Assembly (NCBI GenBank): GCA_035286745.1
Contig: DATECU010000059.1
Coordinates: forward strand, 1 to 17,813
From: DATECU01 sp035286745
GTDB lineage: Bacteria; Acidobacteriota; Vicinamibacteria; Fen-336
Reading direction: 5' to 3'
DNA: 17,813 nucleotides
This document shows, piece after piece, positions 6,756-13,980 of the stretch. A model generated the notes under the pieces. It ran no database searches. It saw only the letters and a list, made by a program, of their open reading frames with translations, and was not told the origin of the DNA. Each line of letters opens with the position of its first letter. The first letter of the stretch is position 1. Position numbers and translations under genes: made by a program.

Positions 6756-8495
6756 CTACTGGAAGCCATCGCCGAAGATGGCGTCGGTGCCGGCGTTCGG
6801 TGTCCCGGCGTCGTAGCGAGCCCTGGCGGGGAGTGTGGCCAGCTTGGTGGCCCCACTGGGGTTCACCCAGGGCCAGGGCAGGGAGCCGAAGAAGCCAGGC
6901 TTCGAGGTGAGGTAGAGCGAGGATGGCAGGGTCTGGTCGTACCCGGTCGTCCACTTGACGGTGTTGGTGACGTAGTCGAAGTTCCCGTGGCGGTGGGTGG
7001 TGCTGACTACCCGGGCTTCCGCCGCTGCGTTCCAGTCCTCGGGGTTGTAGCCGAGCCTCCACATCGCGACCGGATCGTCGGCCCACGGGAAGACGTCTTC
7101 GTAGGCGAAGGCGCTGTATGGCGCGGGGGTTTGGCCCGCCGAACCCAGGACGTTACCGACGAAGCTGTAGTAGTAGTGCCCCCACATCAGACCAACGGCG
7201 CGCCGGTTCGCGGTGTCGGCGAGCGGTACGCCGGGCACGCCGCCGCGCCGCTTTCCGGTCGCGTGATTGCGGAAGAAGGTGTTGTAGACCGCTCCCCCCC
7301 AGGTGTTGTCGCCGTCGATGTTGAACGCCTGGTTCCCCTCGAACAGCTCGAAGTGCGGACACGTCATGTGCGACGCGTTCATGCCGGTCTCCACCCAGTC
7401 CGGGTTGTTCTCGATGTAGCCGTTGTCGAAGTAGTTGTAGGCGATCACGTTGCCGCCGCCGGAGGCACGCATGACCATGACCTTGTTGCCATTGATGAAG
7501 ATGTTGTTCTCCACCAGGCTGTCCGCCGTGTACTCGCCGATGGAGAGCAGGTAGCCGTTGCCCCCCGGGTACGGATCCGCGGCGTTGTGGACATAGCTGT
7601 CGCGGACGACGCAACTGAAGGACCTGTCGAGGGCTATGCTGTCGCCGAGCGACCAGTCCGACTCGACATTCCTCACCCAGGAGTACTTGGCGAACCGTAT
7701 CGTGATGTTGTCGTCCCCGCCACCGCGGACGTAGAGATCCTCCAGACCCGCGTGCTTCGCGCCGTAGGGGATCGCGAACCGGGTGAGCTGGGCCTGATGG
7801 GCGGTGTCGAGGGCGATGTGCAGCGACGTCGTGAACGAGACCGTGTTGCCGCTGATGGTGGCGATCTCGACCATCTGGCCGATCGGCCGGTCGTACCGCG
7901 TGAACCAACCGCGAGCCTCTCCTCCCGGTTGGGAGGCGGGGTCGGCCCCCCAGTAGACGTAGGAGTTGTCGGTCTTCTCGTCCACCAACACAACCTGGCC
8001 GACCGCGAAGCCAGACGTGCTCGCCACCTGCACCGAGGTGGCGCCCTTCGGCGCGTTGACGCTCAGGTTCACGCTGGCGGCCTCGTCGACCCACCGCTCT
8101 CCGATCACGATCACGGGGCTGGCGGCGGCAGAGGTCTTCCTGAGCTTGGTCGCGTTGGGACCCGCCCCGCGCAGGACGATGCCCTTGTTGATCGTGATCG
8201 GGTCGGCCCCATTGACCAGGAAGTTGCCGGCGGAAAGCCGAACCACCTGTCCGGTCGGGCAGGCGTCGATGGCGGCCTGGATGCCCGCCGACGCATCCGA
8301 CGTCCCATTCCCGTAGGTGGACGCGTTGATGGTGGCACAAACCGTCGTCCGGGCGGGGATTCCGCCGGGAATGCCCGGGTTCCAGGTGGTCAGACGGCCG
8401 GCTGGGACGATGGCCGCGACGGCGGGGTAGGCATTGCACAACGAGTAGAGCGCCACTAGCGCAGAGAGGGATGAGAGGCGGCGTGCGGTTGGCAT
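6756..8495 (-). CDS. Secreted right-handed beta-helix protein, pectate-lyase superfamily, upstream paralogue
   Basis: This 579-residue protein is a tandem paralogue of the next gene. I place the start at ATG 8495, 32 codons inside the longest open frame (which begins at 8591). Three points support this: a Sec signal peptide begins there (MPTARR, hydrophobic LSSLSALVALYSL, cleavage near AVA-AIV), the same GGAGCCAGCC leader precedes the ATG, and the motif WNPGIPGGIPAR then falls at residues 38-49 in both paralogues. Beta-helix landmarks are SDASAGIQAAIDACP, NKGIVLRGAG, CVVRDSYVHN, ENNIFINGNKVMVMRASGGGNVIAYNYFDNG and NTFFRNHATGKRR. It ends in DAIFGDGFQ, matching the paralogue's tail. It is probably exported and acts on, or binds, an extracellular glycan. 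The substrate is unknown. It is the gene directly downstream of the three CRP-like boxes. Confidence 0.88.
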   Translation of the reverse strand: MPTARRLSSLSALVALYSLCNAYPAVAAIVPAGRLTTWNPGIPGGIPARTTVCATINASTYGNGTSDASAGIQAAIDACPTGQVVRLSAGNFLVNGADPITINKGIVLRGAGPNATKLRKTSAAASPVIVIGERWVDEAASVNLSVNAPKGATSVQVASTSGFAVGQVVLVDEKTDNSYVYWGADPASQPGGEARGWFTRYDRPIGQMVEIATISGNTVSFTTSLHIALDTAHQAQLTRFAIPYGAKHAGLEDLYVRGGGDDNITIRFAKYSWVRNVESDWSLGDSIALDRSFSCVVRDSYVHNAADPYPGGNGYLLSIGEYTADSLVENNIFINGNKVMVMRASGGGNVIAYNYFDNGYIENNPDWVETGMNASHMTCPHFELFEGNQAFNIDGDNTWGGAVYNTFFRNHATGKRRGGVPGVPLADTANRRAVGLMWGHYYYSFVGNVLGSAGQTPAPYSAFAYEDVFPWADDPVAMWRLGYNPEDWNAAAEARVVSTTHRHGNFDYVTNTVKWTTGYDQTLPSSLYLTSKPGFFGSLPWPWVNPSGATKLATLPARARYDAGTPNAGTDAIFGDGFQ

Positions 8496-8576
8496 GGGCT
8501 GGCTCCGGTCCGAATCGCGACCTGCTTGGCTCCAGCCCCGAGCCCGGTCAGTGCGCCTGACCCGAACCCCGGCCCC

Positions 8577-8592
8577 TGTGTCACTAGTCACA
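8577..8592 (-). promoter_or_regulatory. CRP/FNR-family operator-like box 1 (gene-proximal)
   Basis: The minus-strand reading is TGTGACTAGTGACACA. This is the CRP form TGTGA-N6-TCACA with one mismatch, in the second half-site (ACACA). The centre lies about 90 bp upstream of the ATG at 8495. It is the nearest of three boxes and shares an intact TGTGA half-site with the others. Confidence 0.5.
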
Positions 8593-8616
8593 ATGGGCGT
8601 TGCAAGAGTTCAACGC

Positions 8617-8632
8617 AGTGTTACCGATCACA
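8617..8632 (-). promoter_or_regulatory. CRP/FNR-family operator-like box 2 (middle)
   Basis: The minus-strand reading is TGTGATCGGTAACACT. The first half-site is exact, and the second (ACACT) departs from TCACA at two positions. Its centre is 40 bp from box 1 and 35 bp from box 3. These distances are close to, but not exactly, whole helical turns. Confidence 0.45.
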
Positions 8633-8651
8633 ACCAAGTGGGGCCGTCGAG

Positions 8652-8667
8652 TGTGATCTGGATCACA
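8652..8667 (-). promoter_or_regulatory. CRP/FNR-family operator-like box 3 (distal, perfect consensus)
   Basis: The minus-strand reading is TGTGATCCAGATCACA, an exact TGTGA-N6-TCACA match to the known CRP binding consensus. It is the strongest of the three boxes and lies farthest from the beta-helix start codon, with its centre about 165 bp upstream. The regulator would have to be a CRP-family protein encoded elsewhere, since none is in this window. Confidence 0.6.
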
Positions 8668-8784
8668 GCGGAGCCGAGACGGCCAGAGACGCCACTCCCG
8701 CCGTTTGGTCGCGACTCGGAGCGATCGGCCCGGTCAGGGAAACGCTTCCGTGGATCGGGTTGAAGGGGCCGAGGTCAGCGGAGG

Positions 8785-8809
8785 GGCGCCGGCTCTCCCC
8801 GGAGGCGCC
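8785..8809 (-). terminator. GC-rich inverted repeat at the dehydratase stop, weak terminator candidate
   Basis: GGCGCC at 8804-8809 overlaps the TAG stop codon, and GGCGCC at 8785-8790 could pair with it to form a 6-bp stem with a 13-nt loop. No run of T residues follows in the direction of transcription, so this is not a standard intrinsic terminator. GGCGCC is self-complementary, which weakens the case further. Confidence 0.2.
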
Positions 8810-9981
8810 TAGCGAGTGTATCCGGCGAGGCTCGCCTGTGCGGCGCGGAGGTAGGTGCAGCCTCCGGCGTAGTCGGCGATATGCTCACGCGTCAGCGATC
8901 CAATGAACCCGTCCCCGGGCTTCTCGCCGCGCTGAGACACAGCCCGATACCAGTCCACGGTCCTTTGGATGGTCTGCTCGAAGTCCCACTGCGGGTACCA
9001 TCCGAGCTGGTGAAAGGCCTTGTCCGACGCCAGGTTGAGCTTTCCCGCCTCGTGCGGCGCTCTCGGGTCCGACCGGTCCACCCAACCCCCGGGCCAGTGC
9101 TTCAAGACCTCCTGCACCAGGTCGGCGACCGTCCGATTCGAGGAGGTGTTGGGACCGAAGTTGTAGGCGGTGCAGAGCGCGCGCCGTTGCGCCCCGGCGA
9201 CGAAGTCGGTTCCGGGCGGCGCCGGCGCCAGCCGTGCGCCAAGCAGCAGATAGCCGCCGAGCGGCTCCAGGACGTGCTGCCACGGGCGGGTGGCCGTCTT
9301 GTTGCGCACGGGAACCGCCTCCCCCCGAGCCAGACTGCGCATGCAGTCCGGCACGATGCGGTCAGCCGCCCAATCCCCGCCCCCGATCACGTTGCCGGCG
9401 CGAACCGTGGCGACGCACACGCGAGGCGCCTTGCTGGAATCGGCCTCGTTGTCGAAGAACGACCGACGATAGGACGACGCGATGATCTCGCAACAGGCCT
9501 TGCTGGCGCTGTAGGGATCGTGCCCTCCCAGCGGATCGTCTTCGCGATAGGGGAGGTCCCACTCCCGGTTCTCGTACACCTTGTCCGTGGTCACCACAAT
9601 GACCACACACTCGTGCCCCGATCGACGCACCGCCTCCAGCGTGTTGATGGTCCCCATGATGTTGGTCTGGTGGTTGTAGATCGGGTCCCGGTAGCTCGGT
9701 CCCACCAGGGTTTGAGCAGCCAGGTGAAACACGAAGTCCGGGCGGTGCTTCTCGATCTCCGAGTGGAGACGCTGCGCATCACGCACGTCGGCACGGATGT
9801 CCGACTCGATCCGGCGCTCGAGATCGAGCTGTTCAAAGAGCGACGGCGTGGACGGCGGATCCAGCGCGAAGCCGACGATCCGCGCCTCGAGCATCAGCAA
9901 CCACTCGCTCAACCAAGCGCCCTTGAATCCGGTGTGGCCGGTCAAGAACACGGTCTTTCCCTTGTAGGCTCTGCTGAGCAT
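8809..9981 (-). CDS. rfbG: CDP-glucose 4,6-dehydratase
   Basis: This 390-residue protein starts at ATG 9981 with GGAAGG close upstream. It is an extended short-chain dehydrogenase. The NAD-binding motif is TGHTGFKG (14-21), a form characteristic of CDP-glucose 4,6-dehydratases. HLAAQTLVGPSYRDP (86-100) is a family signature, TTDKVY (131-136) carries the catalytic Thr/Asp/Lys segment, and the Tyr-x-x-x-Lys pair is YSASK (Y157, K161). NVIGGGDWA follows as expected. The enzyme converts CDP-glucose to CDP-4-keto-6-deoxyglucose in the cytoplasm, using tightly bound NAD. The substrate nucleotide is supported by the cytidylyltransferase gene in the same block. It is somewhat longer than the usual ~360 residues. 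It is the last gene of the minus-strand sugar block, after an unusually long 150-bp gap. Confidence 0.92.
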   Translation of the reverse strand: MLSRAYKGKTVFLTGHTGFKGAWLSEWLLMLEARIVGFALDPPSTPSLFEQLDLERRIESDIRADVRDAQRLHSEIEKHRPDFVFHLAAQTLVGPSYRDPIYNHQTNIMGTINTLEAVRRSGHECVVIVVTTDKVYENREWDLPYREDDPLGGHDPYSASKACCEIIASSYRRSFFDNEADSSKAPRVCVATVRAGNVIGGGDWAADRIVPDCMRSLARGEAVPVRNKTATRPWQHVLEPLGGYLLLGARLAPAPPGTDFVAGAQRRALCTAYNFGPNTSSNRTVADLVQEVLKHWPGGWVDRSDPRAPHEAGKLNLASDKAFHQLGWYPQWDFEQTIQRTVDWYRAVSQRGEKPGDGFIGSLTREHIADYAGGCTYLRAAQASLAGYTR

Positions 9982-10131
9982 CGGCCTTCCTCACGCGGCC
10001 CGGCGCGCCGTCACCAAGCTGACTCCTTCACTCTACCACCGACCCGTGCAGCGACTCCGCCTGCCGGTCCCTTTCGCTGTCGAACGCCACGGCACAGCTC
10101 GTCTGGTGAGCGGTGGTCTGCGGTGGGCCTA
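9982..10131. other. 150-bp gap inside the sugar-biosynthesis block
   Basis: This is the largest gap within the minus-strand sugar block, between the FAD enzyme's stop and the dehydratase start. I see the dehydratase ribosome-binding site (GGAAGG on the minus strand) near 9985-9990, but no clear promoter hexamers or terminator. An internal promoter cannot be excluded. Confidence 0.3.
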
Positions 10132-11439
10132 CTAAGGTGCGCTCCGATCCAGGGCTCGCTGCGCCGCGTTCTCGCCACTAACGAACGACTCATCGGTCCA
10201 GATGTAGGCCCACTCCCCGTACCGGCCGCAGTAAGCGATGCCCAAGTCGTCCAGGTAGCCGTGGACCAGCTTGAGTGCCGCGGCCCGATCGAGATCGAAG
10301 ATGACGTTGGCATAGGGCACATGGAGCGCGTGCCTGAAGACCACCTGGTCCGCCTCTTTGAGCAACCCGCAGCGGCGAAGATCGTCGATAACGAGATCCA
10401 CGTACTCGGCGGGTTGCCTCTTGAGGGGTTTGTACTTCTTCGAGAAGTAGATCTCGGCTTGGAAGCTGCCGCAGCCGGGAGGCGCGTTGTGGGGAGACTG
10501 CATGTGGGGCGTGCTGAGGCGCACGATGCTGAACTCGGGATCGTAGAAATACGTCCAGTGGGCCTGACACAGGTCCGCCCGATCCACTCCGATGGTGACA
10601 ATCACCGCCTCGGAACAGGCCAGCCGCCTGGCGGCTTCGAGCACGTCGCCGGGCACCCCCTGGATCATCGGGATCAGCTCCGGCAAGGGCAGGGAGGACA
10701 CCAGGCGGTCGAAGCGAGCCATCGAGCCGTTCGCAAAGGTCAGCGTGCGCTTCTCGCCGTCGACCGACACCACCTGGTGTCCCAGACGGAGGTCCGCCTG
10801 CTCCACGAACAGGTCGAGAAAGGAGACGAAGCCCCGGTGTTTCGGGTAGCGGAACTCAGTGATGTAGTGGACGTTCGGCGCCGACGCCGACACCGCGCCG
10901 CGCAGCACTTCCTCGAGGCTCGGGCGGTAGATACGTGGTCCGACCCAGTCCACACTCAGGTTGGCGGCCTCGGTGGTGTGGAACTTGCGCGTGTATTGCA
11001 TCGGAAACGTCTCGGCGAAGGTCTTGCCGAAGCTCGCGTATAGCCAGTCCAGGTAGGTCCCGATCTCCGGTGCCGGACCGTTCTGTCCGTTGATGAAGTC
11101 CTGGAGCACGGCAACCACCAGGTCCTCCGGCAGACCGTAGAGGTTGCACTGGGCCGGATGGGGAATCCAGTGCCCCTGCCAGTAGTTGTTCACATAGGCC
11201 TTCGACTCGAAGTACTCGCCCCCAACGCTCTCCGCGAAGAGCATCTTGATGCGTTCTTGCTTGGTGAACGAGATGTGCGGCCCTTCATCGAAGGTGAAAC
11301 CCTCGGAGAACCGGTGCGAGGTCGTGTGCCCGCCGTGATAGGGCTTCTTCTCGTAGAGGGTCGCGCGCAGCTTCTGGACATGGCAGCGGTGGGCCGCTCC
11401 GAACCCGGCCATGCCGGCTCCCAGTATCGCTATCTCCAT
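10132..11439 (-). CDS. FAD-dependent oxidoreductase, UDP-galactopyranose mutase / protoporphyrinogen oxidase-like
   Basis: This 435-residue protein starts at ATG 11439 with GGGGAG upstream. The N-terminus is a classic FAD dinucleotide fold: AILGAGMAG with GAGMAG at 7-12, an acidic residue closing the second strand (E30 in LYEKK), then GGHTTSHRF, in the position where UDP-galactopyranose mutases and amine-oxidase-like enzymes have GG-x-x-x. FDEGPHISF (50-58) is also typical of the superfamily. The C-terminal FAD motif is near YCGRYGEWAYIWTDESFVSG. Related proteins occur in many O-antigen and capsule clusters. Candidate roles are ring contraction of a pyranose nucleotide to the furanose, or oxidation or desaturation of a sugar or lipid carrier. 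The sequence alone does not decide. It lies 12 bp after the SDR gene, so it is almost surely co-transcribed with it. Confidence 0.82.
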   Translation of the reverse strand: MEIAILGAGMAGFGAAHRCHVQKLRATLYEKKPYHGGHTTSHRFSEGFTFDEGPHISFTKQERIKMLFAESVGGEYFESKAYVNNYWQGHWIPHPAQCNLYGLPEDLVVAVLQDFINGQNGPAPEIGTYLDWLYASFGKTFAETFPMQYTRKFHTTEAANLSVDWVGPRIYRPSLEEVLRGAVSASAPNVHYITEFRYPKHRGFVSFLDLFVEQADLRLGHQVVSVDGEKRTLTFANGSMARFDRLVSSLPLPELIPMIQGVPGDVLEAARRLACSEAVIVTIGVDRADLCQAHWTYFYDPEFSIVRLSTPHMQSPHNAPPGCGSFQAEIYFSKKYKPLKRQPAEYVDLVIDDLRRCGLLKEADQVVFRHALHVPYANVIFDLDRAAALKLVHGYLDDLGIAYCGRYGEWAYIWTDESFVSGENAAQRALDRSAP

Positions 11440-11451
11440 GCCGCCGCTCCC

Positions 11452-12387
11452 CTAGGGCGCTTGCCGCCGCTGCGGGAGGCTGCTCCACCAACCGATGGTC
11501 GCCCGCAGTCCCTCGTCCAGGCCGAGCCGCGGCTTCCACCCGAGCCTGTGGGTCATGGTCGTGATGTCGGCCACCACCATGGGGGCATCGTTGGCGCGGG
11601 CGGGGAGCGCGCCGAGGCGGATGAGGTCCGGCTTGCCCATCAGTTCCCCGATACGGGAGACGATGGCCTTGATAGCCGTTGGCCGACCACAAGCGATGTT
11701 GCAGGGTCCCTCGAAGTCGCTGTCGAGCAAGGCCACCATTCCATCGGCGACATCGAGCACGCTCATGTAGTCGCGAATCTGTTCCCCGTGCGAGCACGGC
11801 GCCGGGCGGTCCGCCAACAGGTTGCGGATGACCGAAGACACCAGGCGGTCGGGATGCTCGCGCGGCCCATAGAGGAAGAACACCCGCCCCCAGGCGCTGC
11901 TCAGTCCGGTGAGCTTGCAGTACCAGCGCACCATCTGCTGGAGGCCGTTTTTACACACGCCGTAGAACGTGTCGGGCTCCGTCGGCGTCAGCGCCTCCGA
12001 GCAGTATCCGTAGCGCCAATCGTACTCGTAGCACGACCCGCACACCGCCAGCCGCTTGCCTCCCGAGGCGTGGAACAGCCTCAGCAGGTCGAGCGTCCGC
12101 TGAACCCAGGCGGCATTGTCGAGGTGGTCGATGACCTTGCCCGGCTCCACATACCACGCCAGATGGAGCAGATCCGTGGCACGCACTTCCTCCATGACCC
12201 GGCGCGTGGATTCGAGGTCGGAGAGGTCGGCAGCGTGCCAGCGCACGCCATCGTGCTCGACCGGAGAAGTACGGGACTGCAGCGCGTGCACCTCATAGCC
12301 CCGGGCCAAGAGCGGGGCCAGGCAGTGGTACCCGATGAAACCGGACGCGCCGGTGACCAGGACTCTCTTCGGCTCATCGGGGTTCAT
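11452..12387 (-). CDS. NAD-dependent epimerase/dehydratase (SDR family)
   Basis: I place the start at ATG 12387 rather than the upstream 12459. GGAG lies 7 nt before this ATG, and the resulting protein (311 residues) begins shortly before the nucleotide-binding fold. The motif TGASGFIG (12-19) is the extended-SDR signature, LSDLES follows at the usual acidic position, and the catalytic pair is Tyr142 and Lys146 in YGVCK. The upstream Ser/Thr position falls in CGSCYEYDW. RVFFLYGPREHPDRLV is a substrate-binding segment common to sugar-nucleotide epimerases and reductases. In this block it is a good candidate for the 4-ketoreductase that finishes a CDP-6-deoxyhexose, although it could instead be a C4 epimerase acting on another nucleotide sugar. 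It sits between the PIG-L and FAD genes. Confidence 0.87.
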   Translation of the reverse strand: MNPDEPKRVLVTGASGFIGYHCLAPLLARGYEVHALQSRTSPVEHDGVRWHAADLSDLESTRRVMEEVRATDLLHLAWYVEPGKVIDHLDNAAWVQRTLDLLRLFHASGGKRLAVCGSCYEYDWRYGYCSEALTPTEPDTFYGVCKNGLQQMVRWYCKLTGLSSAWGRVFFLYGPREHPDRLVSSVIRNLLADRPAPCSHGEQIRDYMSVLDVADGMVALLDSDFEGPCNIACGRPTAIKAIVSRIGELMGKPDLIRLGALPARANDAPMVVADITTMTHRLGWKPRLGLDEGLRATIGWWSSLPQRRQAP

Positions 12388-12467
12388 GAGATCACTCCAC
12401 GTTGCAGGGGTCAGGGCGTCCGGCAGTGTGGGGTCCGTTGGGCGCGTCCGGGAGCGCACTCACCGGG

Positions 12468-13121
12468 CTAGAGGGTGGCTTTGCGTACATAGAAGGCCTC
12501 AGCCACCTGGTCGGGAGCGACGCACTCCATGCCGCGGATTCTGGCCACGCCCTGGAGGAGATCCCGTGTCAACCAGTGCCTGCCGGACTGGGAGCCGTAG
12601 TGCTCCAGCACCAGCTCGATCTTCCGGTCGAGAACGGCACGGGGAAGCGGCGAGAACAGATTGGGCGAGCCGAAGTCGCCGTCGTACTTGGGGATCTCGT
12701 ATTCGAGAATCAGGTGATTCCGCCAGGTGTTCCAGGTGAGATCCGAGACCAAACGGTGATCCTGATGCCTGTCGTCCCGGTAGTGGGTGAAGATCAGGTC
12801 GGGCGAGAACTCCTTCTGCAGCGACTCGAAGGCGTCCTTCACCACCGCCCCCGAGTAGGGGAGGTAGGCATCCCGGAAGTCGTGCACGACGATCCGAGAG
12901 GCGGCGACTCCATGAAGGAAAGCCGCTCCGGCGGCCCGGGCCTCCAGGGCTCGGCTGGCGTCGGAACAGAACACCACCCAGAGGACCTCCAGTCCGGGCC
13001 GGCTGGCCGCCAGCCGCAGCAGGGTGCCCCCGCAGCCGATCTCGATGTCGTCGCAGTGGGCGCCGAGGGCGAGGACGCGCCCGGGTCGGTCCAGCTTCGC
13101 CAGCAGGTCGAGGGAATGCAA
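12468..13121 (-). CDS. PIG-L/LmbE-family N-deacetylase
   Basis: This 217-residue protein starts at TTG 13121. The start is supported by GGAAGG about 8 nt upstream and by the correct distance to the first family motif. The metal-binding motif AHCDDIEIGCGG has H22, D24 and D25, and the second His cluster is HQDH (H119, H122), as in the zinc-dependent PIG-L family. These enzymes remove acetyl groups from N-acetylglucosamine-type substrates, such as GlcNAc-PI, MshB and BshB substrates, or antibiotic sugars. In a glycan cluster the substrate is likely an N-acetyl sugar on a nucleotide or lipid carrier, giving a free amine for further decoration. The length is normal for the family. It lies 24 bp after the cytidylyltransferase gene. 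Confidence 0.88.
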   Translation of the reverse strand: MHSLDLLAKLDRPGRVLALGAHCDDIEIGCGGTLLRLAASRPGLEVLWVVFCSDASRALEARAAGAAFLHGVAASRIVVHDFRDAYLPYSGAVVKDAFESLQKEFSPDLIFTHYRDDRHQDHRLVSDLTWNTWRNHLILEYEIPKYDGDFGSPNLFSPLPRAVLDRKIELVLEHYGSQSGRHWLTRDLLQGVARIRGMECVAPDQVAEAFYVRKATL

Positions 13122-13145
13122 ATCGGGTGTCCTTCCGGTAGGCGT

Positions 13146-13952
13146 CTACTTCCCCGGGGCGTGGCCGTTCAGCGGCGCGGCCCTCCACACTTCCCAGGGG
13201 GGTTGGCCGCTGGAGTGGATGTCCTCGAGGAACTGCTTGTCCTTGAAGGTGTCCATGCACGCCCAGAAGCCGTCGTGGGGATAGGCGACCAGCTTGCCTT
13301 CGCCGGCCAGTCTGCGGAACGGTTCCTGCACCAGCTCCTCGCCCTCCCGCATGTACTCGAAGATCTCGGGGCGGAGGACGAAGAAGCCCCCGTTGACCCG
13401 CATCCCGATGTCCTTAACGTGACGGATGCTCTTCACCCGCCCCTCGTCCGCCATCTGCACGAAATGAAAGCTACCGGTAGGTGCGACGCCGACGAAGCAG
13501 GCGGTCGCCGACTTGGCCCGGCAGAACTCGATCATGTCGGGGGTCGAGACGTCGGACAGGCCGTCGCCGTAGTTGGCGAGGAACATCTCCTCGCCCTGGA
13601 GAAAGGGCTGGACCAGCTTGAGGCGCTGGCCGATGTTCGAGTTCAGACCGGTGTCGACGAAGGTAATCCTCCAATCCTGGATGTCGCTGGCCAGCAGCTC
13701 CACCTTCTTGCCGCCGTCGGCCAGCACGAAGTCGTTGGAGATGGTCTCGTCGTAGTGGAGGAAGTAGCGCTTGATGACGTCAGCCATGTAGCCGAGGCAC
13801 AGGATGAAGTCCTTGTGGCCGTAGTGGGCGTAGTAGCGCATAACGTGCCATAGGATGGGCCGATACCCCACCGGCACCATGGGCTTGGGGATCGCCTCCG
13901 AGTACTCCCGGAGCCGCATCCCCAGGCCGCCGCAGAAGATCACGACTTTCAT
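13146..13952 (-). CDS. rfbF: Glucose-1-phosphate cytidylyltransferase
   Basis: I prefer ATG 13952 (268 residues), with GAGG 5 nt upstream, over the GTG two codons earlier. The nucleotidyltransferase signature is GGLGMRLREYSEAIPKPMVPVG, with the conserved Lys in PKPM (K23). Other landmarks are the RfbF-type ILWHVMRYYAHYGHKDFILCLGY, TGLNSNIGQRL, the metal-binding NYGDGLSDV, and GGFFVLRPEIFEYM followed by HDGFWACMDTFKDK. These match the glucose-1-phosphate cytidylyltransferase family closely, and I am confident in the specificity. It makes CDP-glucose from CTP and glucose-1-phosphate in the cytoplasm and feeds the CDP-glucose 4,6-dehydratase in the same block. About 30 residues at the C-terminus (PPWEVWRAAPLNGHAPGK) form a small extension beyond the usual end. 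Confidence 0.94.
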   Translation of the reverse strand: MKVVIFCGGLGMRLREYSEAIPKPMVPVGYRPILWHVMRYYAHYGHKDFILCLGYMADVIKRYFLHYDETISNDFVLADGGKKVELLASDIQDWRITFVDTGLNSNIGQRLKLVQPFLQGEEMFLANYGDGLSDVSTPDMIEFCRAKSATACFVGVAPTGSFHFVQMADEGRVKSIRHVKDIGMRVNGGFFVLRPEIFEYMREGEELVQEPFRRLAGEGKLVAYPHDGFWACMDTFKDKQFLEDIHSSGQPPWEVWRAAPLNGHAPGK

Positions 13953-13980
13953 GGCCACCTCGTGGTTTCGTCAAACGCCG

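Larger units (their letters stand above)
8496..8808. promoter_or_regulatory. 313-bp regulatory region upstream of the beta-helix genes
   Basis: No credible gene lies here. The region holds three CRP-like 16-bp boxes (8577-8592, 8617-8632, 8652-8667) in front of the minus-strand beta-helix gene. Beside the dehydratase stop codon there is a GGCGCC...GGCGCC inverted repeat (arms 8785-8790 and 8804-8809). No strong sigma70 hexamer pair is visible between the boxes and the start codon, which fits a promoter that depends on an activator. The remaining stretch, about 8668-8784, shows nothing I can name. Confidence 0.55.

Noticed and set aside
6666..8459. A 597-codon open frame on the plus strand opposite the upstream beta-helix gene
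   Set aside because: The minus-strand protein has a signal peptide, a clear paralogue and family motifs. The plus-strand translation is a low-complexity mirror of it.
8496..8591. N-terminal extension of 32 residues on the upstream beta-helix protein
   Set aside because: It would bury the signal peptide. The ATG at 8495 matches the paralogue in leader sequence and residue numbering.
8785..8809. Intrinsic terminator after the dehydratase gene
   Set aside because: The stem is made of a self-complementary hexamer, the loop is 13 nt and there is no T tract. I kept it only as a low-confidence entry.
9361..9610. Short open frames on both strands inside the dehydratase gene
   Set aside because: They are shadows of a well-supported coding frame, with no ribosome-binding site or conserved motif.
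8881..11043. A 720-codon open frame on the plus strand
   Set aside because: It runs antisense across the dehydratase and FAD genes, both of which have clear family motifs. Its translation is rich in Arg, Pro, His and Gly with no recognisable domain. Long antisense frames are expected in GC-rich coding DNA.
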